The notes below the pieces were generated by a model. The model had not been told where the DNA came from, searched no databases, and worked only from the letters and a program-made list of their open reading frames with translations. A stretch of 7,231 nt of DNA from JAICJR01 sp036491015 (GTDB lineage: Bacteria; Actinomycetota; Thermoleophilia; Solirubrobacterales; Thermoleophilaceae), in NCBI GenBank assembly GCA_036491015.1, contig DASXCV010000008.1, positions 1-7,231 on the forward strand. The letters run 5' to 3'. Positions 1 to 5,810 of the stretch are shown here, in pieces (the first letter of the stretch is position 1; each line of letters opens with the position of its first letter). A program made the translations under genes and the position numbers.

Positions 1-265
1 GAGCATTCCGGTGTCCTCCACCAAGTCCGCCGTCGGGCACCTGCTCGGCGCCGCCGGCGCGGTGGAGGCGGTGGCCACGCTGCTCGCCCTGCGCGATCGG
101 ATCGCGCCGCCGACGCTTGGCTATGAGGTCCCCGACGAGGGACTCGACCTCGACTACGTCCCCGATGGGCCACGTCCGCTGGAGGGCGCGAACGGGAGGG
201 CGGTTGCACTGTCCAACTCGTTCGGCTTCGGCGGCCACAACGCGGTGCTCTGCATAACGGCATGA
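1..265 (+). CDS. fabF: Beta-ketoacyl-ACP synthase II (FabF/KAS II), C-terminal fragment
   Basis: This is the last 87 codons of a ketoacyl-ACP synthase; the 5' part lies left of the window and the reading frame starts at base 2. The family condenses malonyl-ACP with a growing acyl-ACP in the cytosol, the elongation step of type II fatty-acid synthesis. The visible part carries the thiolase-fold block TKSAVGHLLGAAGAVEA, which holds the conserved active-site Lys and one of the two catalytic His residues, and the C-terminal SNSFGFGGHNAVL strand typical of FabF. The catalytic Cys and the EAHGT His are outside the window. The GTG at base 11 is internal, because the SIP codons before it continue the family alignment. 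Its TGA overlaps the ATG of the next gene (ATGA), indicating one operon. A polyketide-type KAS cannot be fully excluded from this fragment, but the downstream fatty-acid genes favour FabF. Confidence 0.93.
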   Translation, partial: SIPVSSTKSAVGHLLGAAGAVEAVATLLALRDRIAPPTLGYEVPDEGLDLDYVPDGPRPLEGANGRAVALSNSFGFGGHNAVLCITA

Positions 266-1728
266 CGATCTCACCCACAAACCCAGAACAAGTGCTCCAT
301 GCGGTGCCCGAGCGGCTGACCGCTCTCGACCGGCTCGAGCTGCTCTGCGACCCCGGCACGCTGCGCACGATCCGCAGTGCCGTGACCTCGCGCTTCATGG
401 GCTCGAAGGCCCGCGCGGGGGACGGCGTGGTGGGTGGCTCCGGCCTCGTCGACGGCCGCCCCGTGTACTGCTACGCGCAGGACGTGAGCTTCGCGGGGGG
501 CTCGCTTGGCGCGGCGCACGCGGACACGATCGTCCGGGTGCTGCAGCTCGCCCGCGAGGCGCGCGTTCCCGCGGTCGGCTTCATCGAGTCCGGCGGCGCC
601 CGCATGCAGGAGGGCACGGCGGCGCTCGGCGGCTACGGCCGCATCTTCCGCGAGCACGTGGCCTCCTCCGGGCTGATCCCGCAGATCTCGGTGATCTGCG
701 GAACGTCGGCCGGCGGCGGCTGCTACGCGCCCGCGCTCACGGACTTCGTGCTGATGACGCGCAACGCCAAGATGTTCCTCACCGGCCCCGGCGTGGTGGC
801 CGAGGCGATGGGGGAGAACGTCACGGCCGAGGAGCTCGGCGGCCCCGGCGTGCACGAGCGCAACGGCGTCTGCCAGTTCGTGGCGGAGGACGACGCGGAG
901 TCGATCTTCTTCACGCGCGAGCTGCTGTCTTACCTGCCCCAGAACGCCCACGAGACGGTGCCGCCGCGGCCGTTCTCGACCCATGCGGCGGGCGACCCGG
1001 CGCACTGCGTGCCGCTCGAGGCGCGCCGCGTGTACGACATCCGCGACGTGATCCGCACGATCTCGGACAACGGCCGCCTGCTCGAGGTGTCGGAGAAGTG
1101 GGCGCGCAACATGGTCACCGGCTTCGCCCGCATCGAGGGCGAGGCGGTGGGCGTGATCGCGAACCAGCCGAAGTGGCTCGGCGGGACGATCGACTCCGAG
1201 GCGTCGCAGAAGGCGGCCCGCTTCGTGCGCACCTGCAACTCGTTCGGCCTCCCGCTCGTGGTGCTCGTGGACACGCCGGGCTTCATGCCCGGCTCGAAGC
1301 AGGAGAACGCCGGCGTGATCCGCCACGGCGCCAAGCTGCTGCACGCGTTCGCTGAGGCCCGGGTGCCGAAGATCACCGTGGTGCTGCGCAAGGCGTTCGG
1401 CGGCGCGTACATCACGATGAACTCGCGCGACCTGGGCGCCGACTACGCGTTCGCTTGGCCGCAGGCCGAGATCGGCGTGATGGCGGCGAAGCAGGCCGTG
1501 GGCATCATCTCGCGGCGCGAGATCGCGGGGTCCGAGGACCCGGATGGCACCCGCGACGCGCTCGCCGACGAGTACGGCGAGCAGCACCTGGGGGCCGACC
1601 TCGCCGCGGCCCAGGGATTCATCGACGAGGTGATCGAGCCGCGTGAGACGCGCGACCGGCTGGCGTGGGCGATCGCCTCGCTTCCGAAGCCGAGGACGGT
1701 CAGCGGTGCCGGCAACATCCCACTCTGA
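262..1728 (+). CDS. accD: Acyl-CoA carboxylase carboxyltransferase (AccD/PccB type)
   Basis: A 488-residue biotin-dependent carboxyltransferase. The family moves CO2 from carboxybiotin to acetyl- or propionyl-CoA, making malonyl- or methylmalonyl-CoA. The N-terminal crotonase-fold half (about 20-240) has FIESGGARMQEG near 108 and the oxyanion-hole loop GTSAGGGCYAPAL at 148-160. The C-terminal half (about 250-488) has QPKWLGGTID near 302, VDTPGFMPG at 336-344, KAFGGAYITMNS at 377-388 and QAEIGVMAAKQAVGI at 401-415. N- and C-halves are in one chain, as in actinobacterial AccD/PccB, rather than split as in E. coli AccA plus AccD. No zinc-finger Cys cluster is seen at the N-terminus. It is slightly shorter than many PccB proteins (about 510-540). 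The start ATG overlaps the fabF stop by four bases. Biotin carboxylase and biotin carrier subunits are not in the window. Position in a fatty-acid operon suggests acetyl-CoA as substrate, but propionyl-CoA is possible. Confidence 0.93.
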   Translation: MTISPTNPEQVLHAVPERLTALDRLELLCDPGTLRTIRSAVTSRFMGSKARAGDGVVGGSGLVDGRPVYCYAQDVSFAGGSLGAAHADTIVRVLQLAREARVPAVGFIESGGARMQEGTAALGGYGRIFREHVASSGLIPQISVICGTSAGGGCYAPALTDFVLMTRNAKMFLTGPGVVAEAMGENVTAEELGGPGVHERNGVCQFVAEDDAESIFFTRELLSYLPQNAHETVPPRPFSTHAAGDPAHCVPLEARRVYDIRDVIRTISDNGRLLEVSEKWARNMVTGFARIEGEAVGVIANQPKWLGGTIDSEASQKAARFVRTCNSFGLPLVVLVDTPGFMPGSKQENAGVIRHGAKLLHAFAEARVPKITVVLRKAFGGAYITMNSRDLGADYAFAWPQAEIGVMAAKQAVGIISRREIAGSEDPDGTRDALADEYGEQHLGADLAAAQGFIDEVIEPRETRDRLAWAIASLPKPRTVSGAGNIPL

Positions 1729-2335
1729 GTTCCGCCGCTACGTGGCGGTCGGTGACAGCTTCACCGCCGGCGCACCCGGCATGGAGGGGCGCTGGCCCGA
1801 CGAGCTGGCGGCCGCGCTCCGGCCCGCCGAGTACCACAACCTCGGCGTGGCGGGAGCTACGACAGCGGAGGTGGCCGACGGCCAGCTCGCCCACTGCATC
1901 GAGCTCGAGCCCGACCTCGTGACGGTCGTCTGCGGCGTGAATGACGTGCTGCTCAACGTGCGTCCCGACATCGAGGCGCACAAGGCCGCGCTCGAGCGGA
2001 TTTTCGCCACGATCCGGACGGCACTGCCGGACGCCGTGGTGGTCACGGTCACCACCCCGCCGATCGCGGAGCACATCGGCCTGCGGCCGCGCTCGCGCCG
2101 CCGCGTCGAGCGCGGCGTGGCTCAGCTCAACGAGATCACGCAGGAGCTGTCGGCGCGCTACGGCGTGATGTGTCTCGAGTGGGGCGACCATCCGCTCGCG
2201 CGCGAGCGCCAGAACTTCGCGGCCGACGGCTTCCACCCGTCGCTCACCGGCATCCGCCGCGCCGCGCGCGCATGCGCGCAGGCGCTGACGGCGCGCCGGG
2301 CAGCCCTCTCAATCGGAGAAAAGGAGATCGCATGA
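1706..2335 (+). CDS. SGNH/GDSL-family hydrolase (possible thioesterase or lipase)
   Basis: A 209-residue cytosolic SGNH hydrolase. All four family blocks are visible: YVAVGDSFTAG (nucleophile Ser18), NLGVAGATT (Gly50), VVCGVNDVLL (Asn79) and ADGFHPS (Asp174, His177). The family hydrolyses esters or thioesters through a Ser-His-Asp triad with Gly and Asn in the oxyanion hole. I chose the GTG at 1706 because a GAGGA at 1692-1696 sits nine bases upstream and the protein then begins shortly before the first strand. A start at 1643 in the same frame would add 21 Arg-rich residues encoded over accD and looks spurious. The gene overlaps the accD end by 23 bases and its stop overlaps the dehydratase ATG, so it is embedded in the fatty-acid operon. 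No signal peptide is seen. Acyl-ACP/CoA thioesterase, lysophospholipase or deacylase activity are all open; the substrate is unknown. Confidence 0.88.
   Translation: MPATSHSEFRRYVAVGDSFTAGAPGMEGRWPDELAAALRPAEYHNLGVAGATTAEVADGQLAHCIELEPDLVTVVCGVNDVLLNVRPDIEAHKAALERIFATIRTALPDAVVVTVTTPPIAEHIGLRPRSRRRVERGVAQLNEITQELSARYGVMCLEWGDHPLARERQNFAADGFHPSLTGIRRAARACAQALTARRAALSIGEKEIA
2319..2326 (+). promoter_or_regulatory. Strong ribosome binding site that fixes the dehydratase start
   Basis: An AAAAGGAG stretch ends five bases before the ATG at 2332. It is the best Shine-Dalgarno match in the operon and decides between that ATG and upstream in-frame codons (for example near 2170) that would add an unrelated Arg-rich leader. 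It lies inside the end of the SGNH gene and may raise dehydratase translation above its neighbours. Confidence 0.8.
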
Positions 2336-2814
2336 GCTCACCGTTCGCGCTCGACTTCGATGCCCTCGAGGGCGGTGAGCGCTTCGTCACCCGCGGGCGC
2401 ACGATCACCGAGGCGGACATCGTCCAGTTCGCTGCTCTGACGGGCGACATGCACCCGCAGCACACCGACGCCGCCTGGGCCGCCGAGTCGCGCTTCGGCG
2501 AGCGCATCGGGCACGGGATGCTCGTGATGTCGTACGCCGTCGGGCTCGTGCCGCTCGACCCGGAGCGCGTGGTTGCGCTGCGCCGGGTTGCGGACGTGGT
2601 GTTCAAGCACCCGGTCTACATCGGCGACACGATCCACGTGGACGGGCGCATCGAATCGCTCAAGCCGGTCGACGACTCGCACGGCCTCGTGGAGTCGACG
2701 TGGCGCATCGTCACGCAGCGCGGCCGCACCGTCGCGCGCGCACGCGTGGAGCTGCTGTGGCGCCGCTCGCCGGTGGGCGCCGAGCTCGCCAACGAGCTCG
2801 TGATGCCGCTGTGA
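2332..2814 (+). CDS. MaoC-like (R)-3-hydroxyacyl dehydratase/hydratase
   Basis: A 160-residue single-hotdog protein of the MaoC/HadB-like dehydratase family, which removes water from (R)-3-hydroxyacyl-ACP or -CoA, or adds it in reverse. The hydratase-2 motif is present as AALTGDMHPQHTD (residues 34-46) with the catalytic Asp39 and His44 in the usual D-x4-H spacing. The usual Asn after Asp (GDxNPxH) is His41 here. The second conserved block, RIGHGMLVMSYAVGL, follows and lines the substrate tunnel. The C-terminus carries the typical FKHPVYIGDTIHVDG strand. It overlaps the SGNH gene (ATGA) and the enoyl reductase (GTGA), so it probably supplies the dehydration step of fatty-acid synthesis, in place of or in addition to FabZ. 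An alternative is an (R)-specific enoyl-CoA hydratase, but the neighbours argue against that. Confidence 0.9.
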   Translation: MSSPFALDFDALEGGERFVTRGRTITEADIVQFAALTGDMHPQHTDAAWAAESRFGERIGHGMLVMSYAVGLVPLDPERVVALRRVADVVFKHPVYIGDTIHVDGRIESLKPVDDSHGLVESTWRIVTQRGRTVARARVELLWRRSPVGAELANELVMPL

Positions 2815-3692
2815 TCCTCGAGGGCAAGCGACTCCTCATAACCGGGGTCATCTCCCGCGAGAGCATCGCCTTCGCCGTGGCGGAGGAGGCGCAGAAGGCG
2901 GGCGCCGAGGTGATCCTCACGAGCTTCGGCCGCGCCATGCGGCTCACGGAGCGCGCGGCCGGGCGGCTACAGCAGAAGCCGGACGTGCTCGAGCTGGACG
3001 TAAACGAGCCCGAGCACCTGGAGCGGCTCGCGGCCGCGGTGTCCGAGCGCTGGGACGGGCTCGACGGCGTGCTGCACGCGATCGCGTTCGCGCCCGAGGA
3101 CGCGCTCGGCGGCAAGTTCATGACCACGCCGCCCGAGAGCGCCCTGTCCGCGTTCCAGACGAGCGCCTACTCGTTCAAGGCGCTGGCGGCTGCACTCGTG
3201 CCGCTGTTCGACGGCGACGGCAGCATCGTCGGGCTCGACTTCGACGCCAGCGTGGCCTGGCCCGTGTACGACTGGATGGGCGTGTCGAAGGCGGCGCTCG
3301 AGGCGGTCAGCCGCTACCTCGCGCGCGACCTCGGGCCGCAGGGCGTGCGCGTGAACCTCGTGTCGGCCGGCCCGCTCGAGACGCTGGCCGCGCGTGGCAT
3401 CCCCGGCTTCCGCGAGCTCGTGGACCTATGGCAGGCCCAGGCCCCGCTCGGCTGGGATCCGGAGGACAGGGAGCCGGTGGCGAAGGCCGTCTGCTGGCTG
3501 CTGAGCGACTGGGCCAAAGCCATCACAGGAGAGATCGTTCATATCGACGGCGGCTTCCATGCGATGGGAGCGCCCACGGGCGTTGACCGTTCACCGTTCA
3601 CCGTTGACCGATCCGACACCGAGCCGGTCAACGGTCAACGGTCAGCGGTCAACGAGGTCGACGCCGAGCTGCCCGCGGAGAAAGCCAACTAG
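2811..3692 (+). CDS. fabI: Enoyl-ACP reductase, InhA/FabI type, with an extra C-terminal tail
   Basis: A 293-residue short-chain reductase that reduces trans-2-enoyl-ACP with NAD(P)H, the last step of each elongation cycle. The Rossmann start ITGVISRESIAFAVA (10-24), LELDV (60-64) and HAIAFAP (89-95) bind the cofactor. The catalytic Tyr153 and Lys160 are in the Y-x6-K block VYDWMGVSKAALE, preceded by GLDFD, whose Phe144 matches InhA Phe149. Block for block it looks closer to mycobacterial InhA than to E. coli FabI. The InhA Ser94 position is Ala90 here. The core ends at DGGFHAMGA (246-254), the usual end of the family. A further 39 residues, read through heptamer repeats, follow. The GTG start overlaps the dehydratase stop (GTGA), which fixes it. 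It is the last gene of the operon and overlaps the convergent hydrolase by 51 bases. Confidence 0.92.
   Translation: MILEGKRLLITGVISRESIAFAVAEEAQKAGAEVILTSFGRAMRLTERAAGRLQQKPDVLELDVNEPEHLERLAAAVSERWDGLDGVLHAIAFAPEDALGGKFMTTPPESALSAFQTSAYSFKALAAALVPLFDGDGSIVGLDFDASVAWPVYDWMGVSKAALEAVSRYLARDLGPQGVRVNLVSAGPLETLAARGIPGFRELVDLWQAQAPLGWDPEDREPVAKAVCWLLSDWAKAITGEIVHIDGGFHAMGAPTGVDRSPFTVDRSDTEPVNGQRSAVNEVDAELPAEKAN
3581..3654. repeat. Inverted array of 7-base repeats forming a long hairpin
   Basis: Four contiguous heptamers (GTTGACC, GTTCACC, GTTCACC, GTTGACC at 3582-3609) are followed by a 16-base spacer and four heptamers in the opposite sense (GGTCAAC, GGTCAAC, GGTCAGC, GGTCAAC at 3626-3653). With one extra pair at each end the arms pair over 30 positions, with two C-C mismatches and one G-U wobble, leaving a 14-base loop. 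The structure lies in the 3' region of two convergent genes: inside the C-terminal codons of the enoyl reductase, and spanning the stop and the last few codons of the alpha/beta hydrolase. It could act as a bidirectional transcription terminator or an mRNA 3'-end stabiliser. No T-tract follows on either strand, so a classical intrinsic terminator is not shown. It could also be a dispersed repeat family. Confidence 0.85.
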
Positions 3693-4493
3693 AGCGGCCC
3701 GCACCGCTTCCGGATCGTCTTGGAACGGCCAATGGCCGCTCTCGGGCAACTTGAGCGTTTCCTTGACGTCGAAGAACTCCCCCTGCTGATCGGCGAAGCT
3801 GCCCGGTAGGAACGGGTCGGCCATTCCCCAGATCACGAGCGCGGGCTTGTTCAGCGCCTTGATCGCCTTGCCGACCTCCATCGCGGCGTCGCCCGGGTCC
3901 GGGGTGGCGCGGTAGAGCTTGAGCACCGTGCGCCGCGTCTTGCGGTCGTAGTTGTCGTACATCTCGTCGACGAACTCGGGCGGCAGCCCCTTGGGGTTCG
4001 ACGACTGCATCCGCTTGCGCCACGCGCCGCGCGGGATGTAGAGCTGGAGCAGCTCGCCGAGCACGGGCGTGCGCCACTGCCGGGCGAGCGAGTGCCACTT
4101 GTAGCCGGGCAGTACGCCGACGTTGATCAGCGTCACGCTCGCCCACGCGTCCGGGTGCTGAAGGCCCCAGACCATGCCGAACGGCCCGCCGAAGTCGTGG
4201 ATCACGAGGTGCGCGCGCGTGATGCCGAGCTCTTCGAGCGCGCCCTGGATGAAGGCCGCGTAGCCGCCGACGTTGTACTCGAAGTCATCCGGAGCGTCGG
4301 CCTGGCCGAAGCCCGGCATGTCGATCGCCACGGCGCGCGCGAACTCGCCCACCGCGTCGACGAGCGCGCGCCAGTCACCCGACGAGCCCGGGTTGCCGTG
4401 CACGAATACGACGGCCTCGGTCGCGTCCTCGGGACCCGCCTCGAGCATCGGGGCCGAGACGCCGCCCACGGTGATCCGGCGAGCGCGCGGCAT
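3642..4493 (-). CDS. Alpha/beta hydrolase with Asp nucleophile (haloalkane dehalogenase/epoxide hydrolase-like)
   Basis: A 283-residue alpha/beta-fold hydrolase. The oxyanion-side motif VHGNPGSSGDW is at 31-41. The nucleophile elbow LVIHDFGGPFG (96-106) has Asp100 where serine esterases have Ser. The acid is probably Asp226 in WGMADPFLP, and the base is His254 in ESGHWPFQDD. A cap region lies between about 130 and 210. Asp at the nucleophile is typical of haloalkane dehalogenases and epoxide hydrolases. Asn34 in HGNP matches a halide-binding Asn of some dehalogenases, but the Trp that normally follows the nucleophile is Phe101, so dehalogenase activity is uncertain. The ATG at 4493 follows the monooxygenase stop by two bases, so the pair is co-transcribed. 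In-frame codons further upstream overlie the monooxygenase and are not credible. The last residues (VDLVDR) are encoded by the heptamer repeat. No signal peptide; likely cytosolic. Confidence 0.88.
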   Translation of the reverse strand: MPRARRITVGGVSAPMLEAGPEDATEAVVFVHGNPGSSGDWRALVDAVGEFARAVAIDMPGFGQADAPDDFEYNVGGYAAFIQGALEELGITRAHLVIHDFGGPFGMVWGLQHPDAWASVTLINVGVLPGYKWHSLARQWRTPVLGELLQLYIPRGAWRKRMQSSNPKGLPPEFVDEMYDNYDRKTRRTVLKLYRATPDPGDAAMEVGKAIKALNKPALVIWGMADPFLPGSFADQQGEFFDVKETLKLPESGHWPFQDDPEAVRAALVGFLRGQLGVDLVDR

Positions 4494-4495
4494 GG

Positions 4496-5773
4496 TCAGC
4501 TCGCCGCCGATGCGGTCCCGCGCAGCCCGAGTGGAGCGGAGCGCGGCGTGAGGTTCACGCGAATCATCCGCGCAATCAAACCAGGAGTGAGCATCTTCTG
4601 CGGTGAAATCCAGCGCTCGCCCATCAGGGCCATCCGCTGGGCCAGCACCTGATCGCGCGCGGCCGCACGGAACAGCAGCTTCTCCATCGGGTTGAAGCGC
4701 CGGGCCGTGGAGTACTCGGATGTGAACTTCTCGTGCGCCGCGAGGCCCGCGCGGTGGCGCTGGCGATAACGCTCCAGGCCGGCGTCCACCTCCTCGGCGT
4801 CGCCGGATAGCGACGGGCCGACCGACTCCGACAGCCATTCCGCGGACTGGAACGCCCAGCCACAGCCGACTCCCCACAGCGGGTCAGCCGCGAGGGCGGC
4901 GTCCCCCACCAGGGCGAGCCCCGGTTGAACCGGCCTGCGGATCACGTTCGGCATCTCCAGCTTGCCGAGTGGCTTGGACACGCTCTTGGCCGGATCGAGC
5001 TCAGGGGCGTCGGGCAGCGACGCGAACAAGCGCGCCAACGCCTGCCCGGGGTCAGGCTTGAACTCCGCGAGCTTGTCCTTGCTCGGGAAGGCGGCCAGGC
5101 ACACCAGGTCGCTGTCGGTTGGGAACGCGTAGGCCACGTCGGGGTCGAGCAGCCACATCTGTGCGCTGTCGCCCGTCACGAGCGGTGTGTCGCGGTAGTA
5201 GGCCATGTAGCCGAAGCGGTTGTGCGGCTTGAGCTTGGTGGGCGCGCCCGCGAGCTTGGCGATCTCCGAGTCCCGGCCGTCTGCGGCGACCACGAGCTTC
5301 GCGCGGAACTCATGCTCAGCCCCGTCGCGCTCGCGCACCTTCACGCCTGTCACCCTCTCACCGTCGCGCAGCAGCCCATTCACCGTGTGGCCGAGCAGCA
5401 GGTCAACGCCGTCGGTGCTCGCGGCCAGGTCGCGGAGGATCGGATCGAGCTTTTCGCGGCGGATGTTCCAGGGCGCCCACTCGGAGAGTGGCGGTCCGGC
5501 GGCCTCGCGCCCGAACGAGATCCAGCCGTAGCGTGTCCAGATGTTCGTGTCCGTGTGGCGCGCGTGAGCGCCGCGCAGCGCCGCCGTGATCCCCAGGCGG
5601 TCGATCGTCGGCGACGCGCTCGCCTGGATGAAATGGGTGCACATCCGCTTGAACGCCTGCGGATCGCTGTGGCTCTCGATCAGCGCGACCTTGGCGCCCT
5701 GCCTGGCGAGGAAGGTCGCCGTCGTGCAGCCCGCGATGCTCGCTCCTACGATCGCAGCGTCGTAGCCGGTCAC
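4496..5773 (-). CDS. FAD-dependent monooxygenase/oxidoreductase (PHBH/geranylgeranyl-reductase-like fold)
   Basis: A 425-residue flavoprotein. The N-terminal dinucleotide-binding motif YDAAIVGASIAG (4-15) is followed by a hydrophobic helix and the ribose-binding Glu in ALIES. A DG-type motif, VVAADGRDSEIAKLAGAP, lies near 161-178. The FAD-phosphate GD motif is LALVGDAALAADPLWGVGCG (286-305), in which the usual DAAH/P...G.G pattern is kept. Such proteins hydroxylate or epoxidise substrates, or reduce isoprenoid double bonds; the substrate cannot be read from sequence. The GTG at 5773 starts right at the first beta strand. An in-frame ATG at 5812 would add 13 residues. Upstream of either there is no Shine-Dalgarno site, which fits a leaderless message. 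The hydrolase follows after two bases. No membrane segment is obvious. Confidence 0.87.
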   Translation of the reverse strand: MTGYDAAIVGASIAGCTTATFLARQGAKVALIESHSDPQAFKRMCTHFIQASASPTIDRLGITAALRGAHARHTDTNIWTRYGWISFGREAAGPPLSEWAPWNIRREKLDPILRDLAASTDGVDLLLGHTVNGLLRDGERVTGVKVRERDGAEHEFRAKLVVAADGRDSEIAKLAGAPTKLKPHNRFGYMAYYRDTPLVTGDSAQMWLLDPDVAYAFPTDSDLVCLAAFPSKDKLAEFKPDPGQALARLFASLPDAPELDPAKSVSKPLGKLEMPNVIRRPVQPGLALVGDAALAADPLWGVGCGWAFQSAEWLSESVGPSLSGDAEEVDAGLERYRQRHRAGLAAHEKFTSEYSTARRFNPMEKLLFRAAARDQVLAQRMALMGERWISPQKMLTPGLIARMIRVNLTPRSAPLGLRGTASAAS

Positions 5774-5785
5774 GCGACCAACGTA
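5773..5785 (-). promoter_or_regulatory. Possible -10 element for a leaderless monooxygenase transcript
   Basis: On the minus strand TACGTT (5785-5780) fits the actinobacterial -10 pattern TANNNT and ends six bases before the GTG at 5773, so transcription could start at the G of that codon. No convincing -35 box is seen upstream. The absence of a ribosome binding site before this GTG is consistent, but the call rests on one short motif. Confidence 0.3.
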
Positions 5786-5810
5786 GCGGCATTTGCGTGA
5801 CGATGCAGGC

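Noticed and set aside
271..1587. Long open frame on the minus strand opposite the carboxyltransferase gene (438 codons)
   Set aside because: Its product is a His/Arg/Ala/Val-rich mirror of the conserved AccD sequence with no domain. Long antisense frames are expected in GC-rich genes.
262..1728. Methylmalonyl-CoA decarboxylase alpha subunit or glutaconyl-CoA decarboxylase as the identity of the carboxyltransferase
   Set aside because: The fold is shared, but linkage to fabF, a dehydratase and an enoyl reductase points to fatty-acid precursor supply.
3581..3654. CRISPR array
   Set aside because: Units are 7 bases, contiguous without spacers, and inverted around a centre; no cas genes are nearby.
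4494..4877. N-terminal extension of the alpha/beta hydrolase by about 128 residues
   Set aside because: The extra part overlies monooxygenase codons, is Gly/Arg/Pro-rich without homology character, and a proper ATG lies two bases after the monooxygenase stop.
4925..5800. Open frame of 291 codons on the plus strand opposite the monooxygenase
   Set aside because: Low-complexity Arg/Val/Ala/His composition, no motifs, and fully covered by a clear flavoprotein gene on the other strand.
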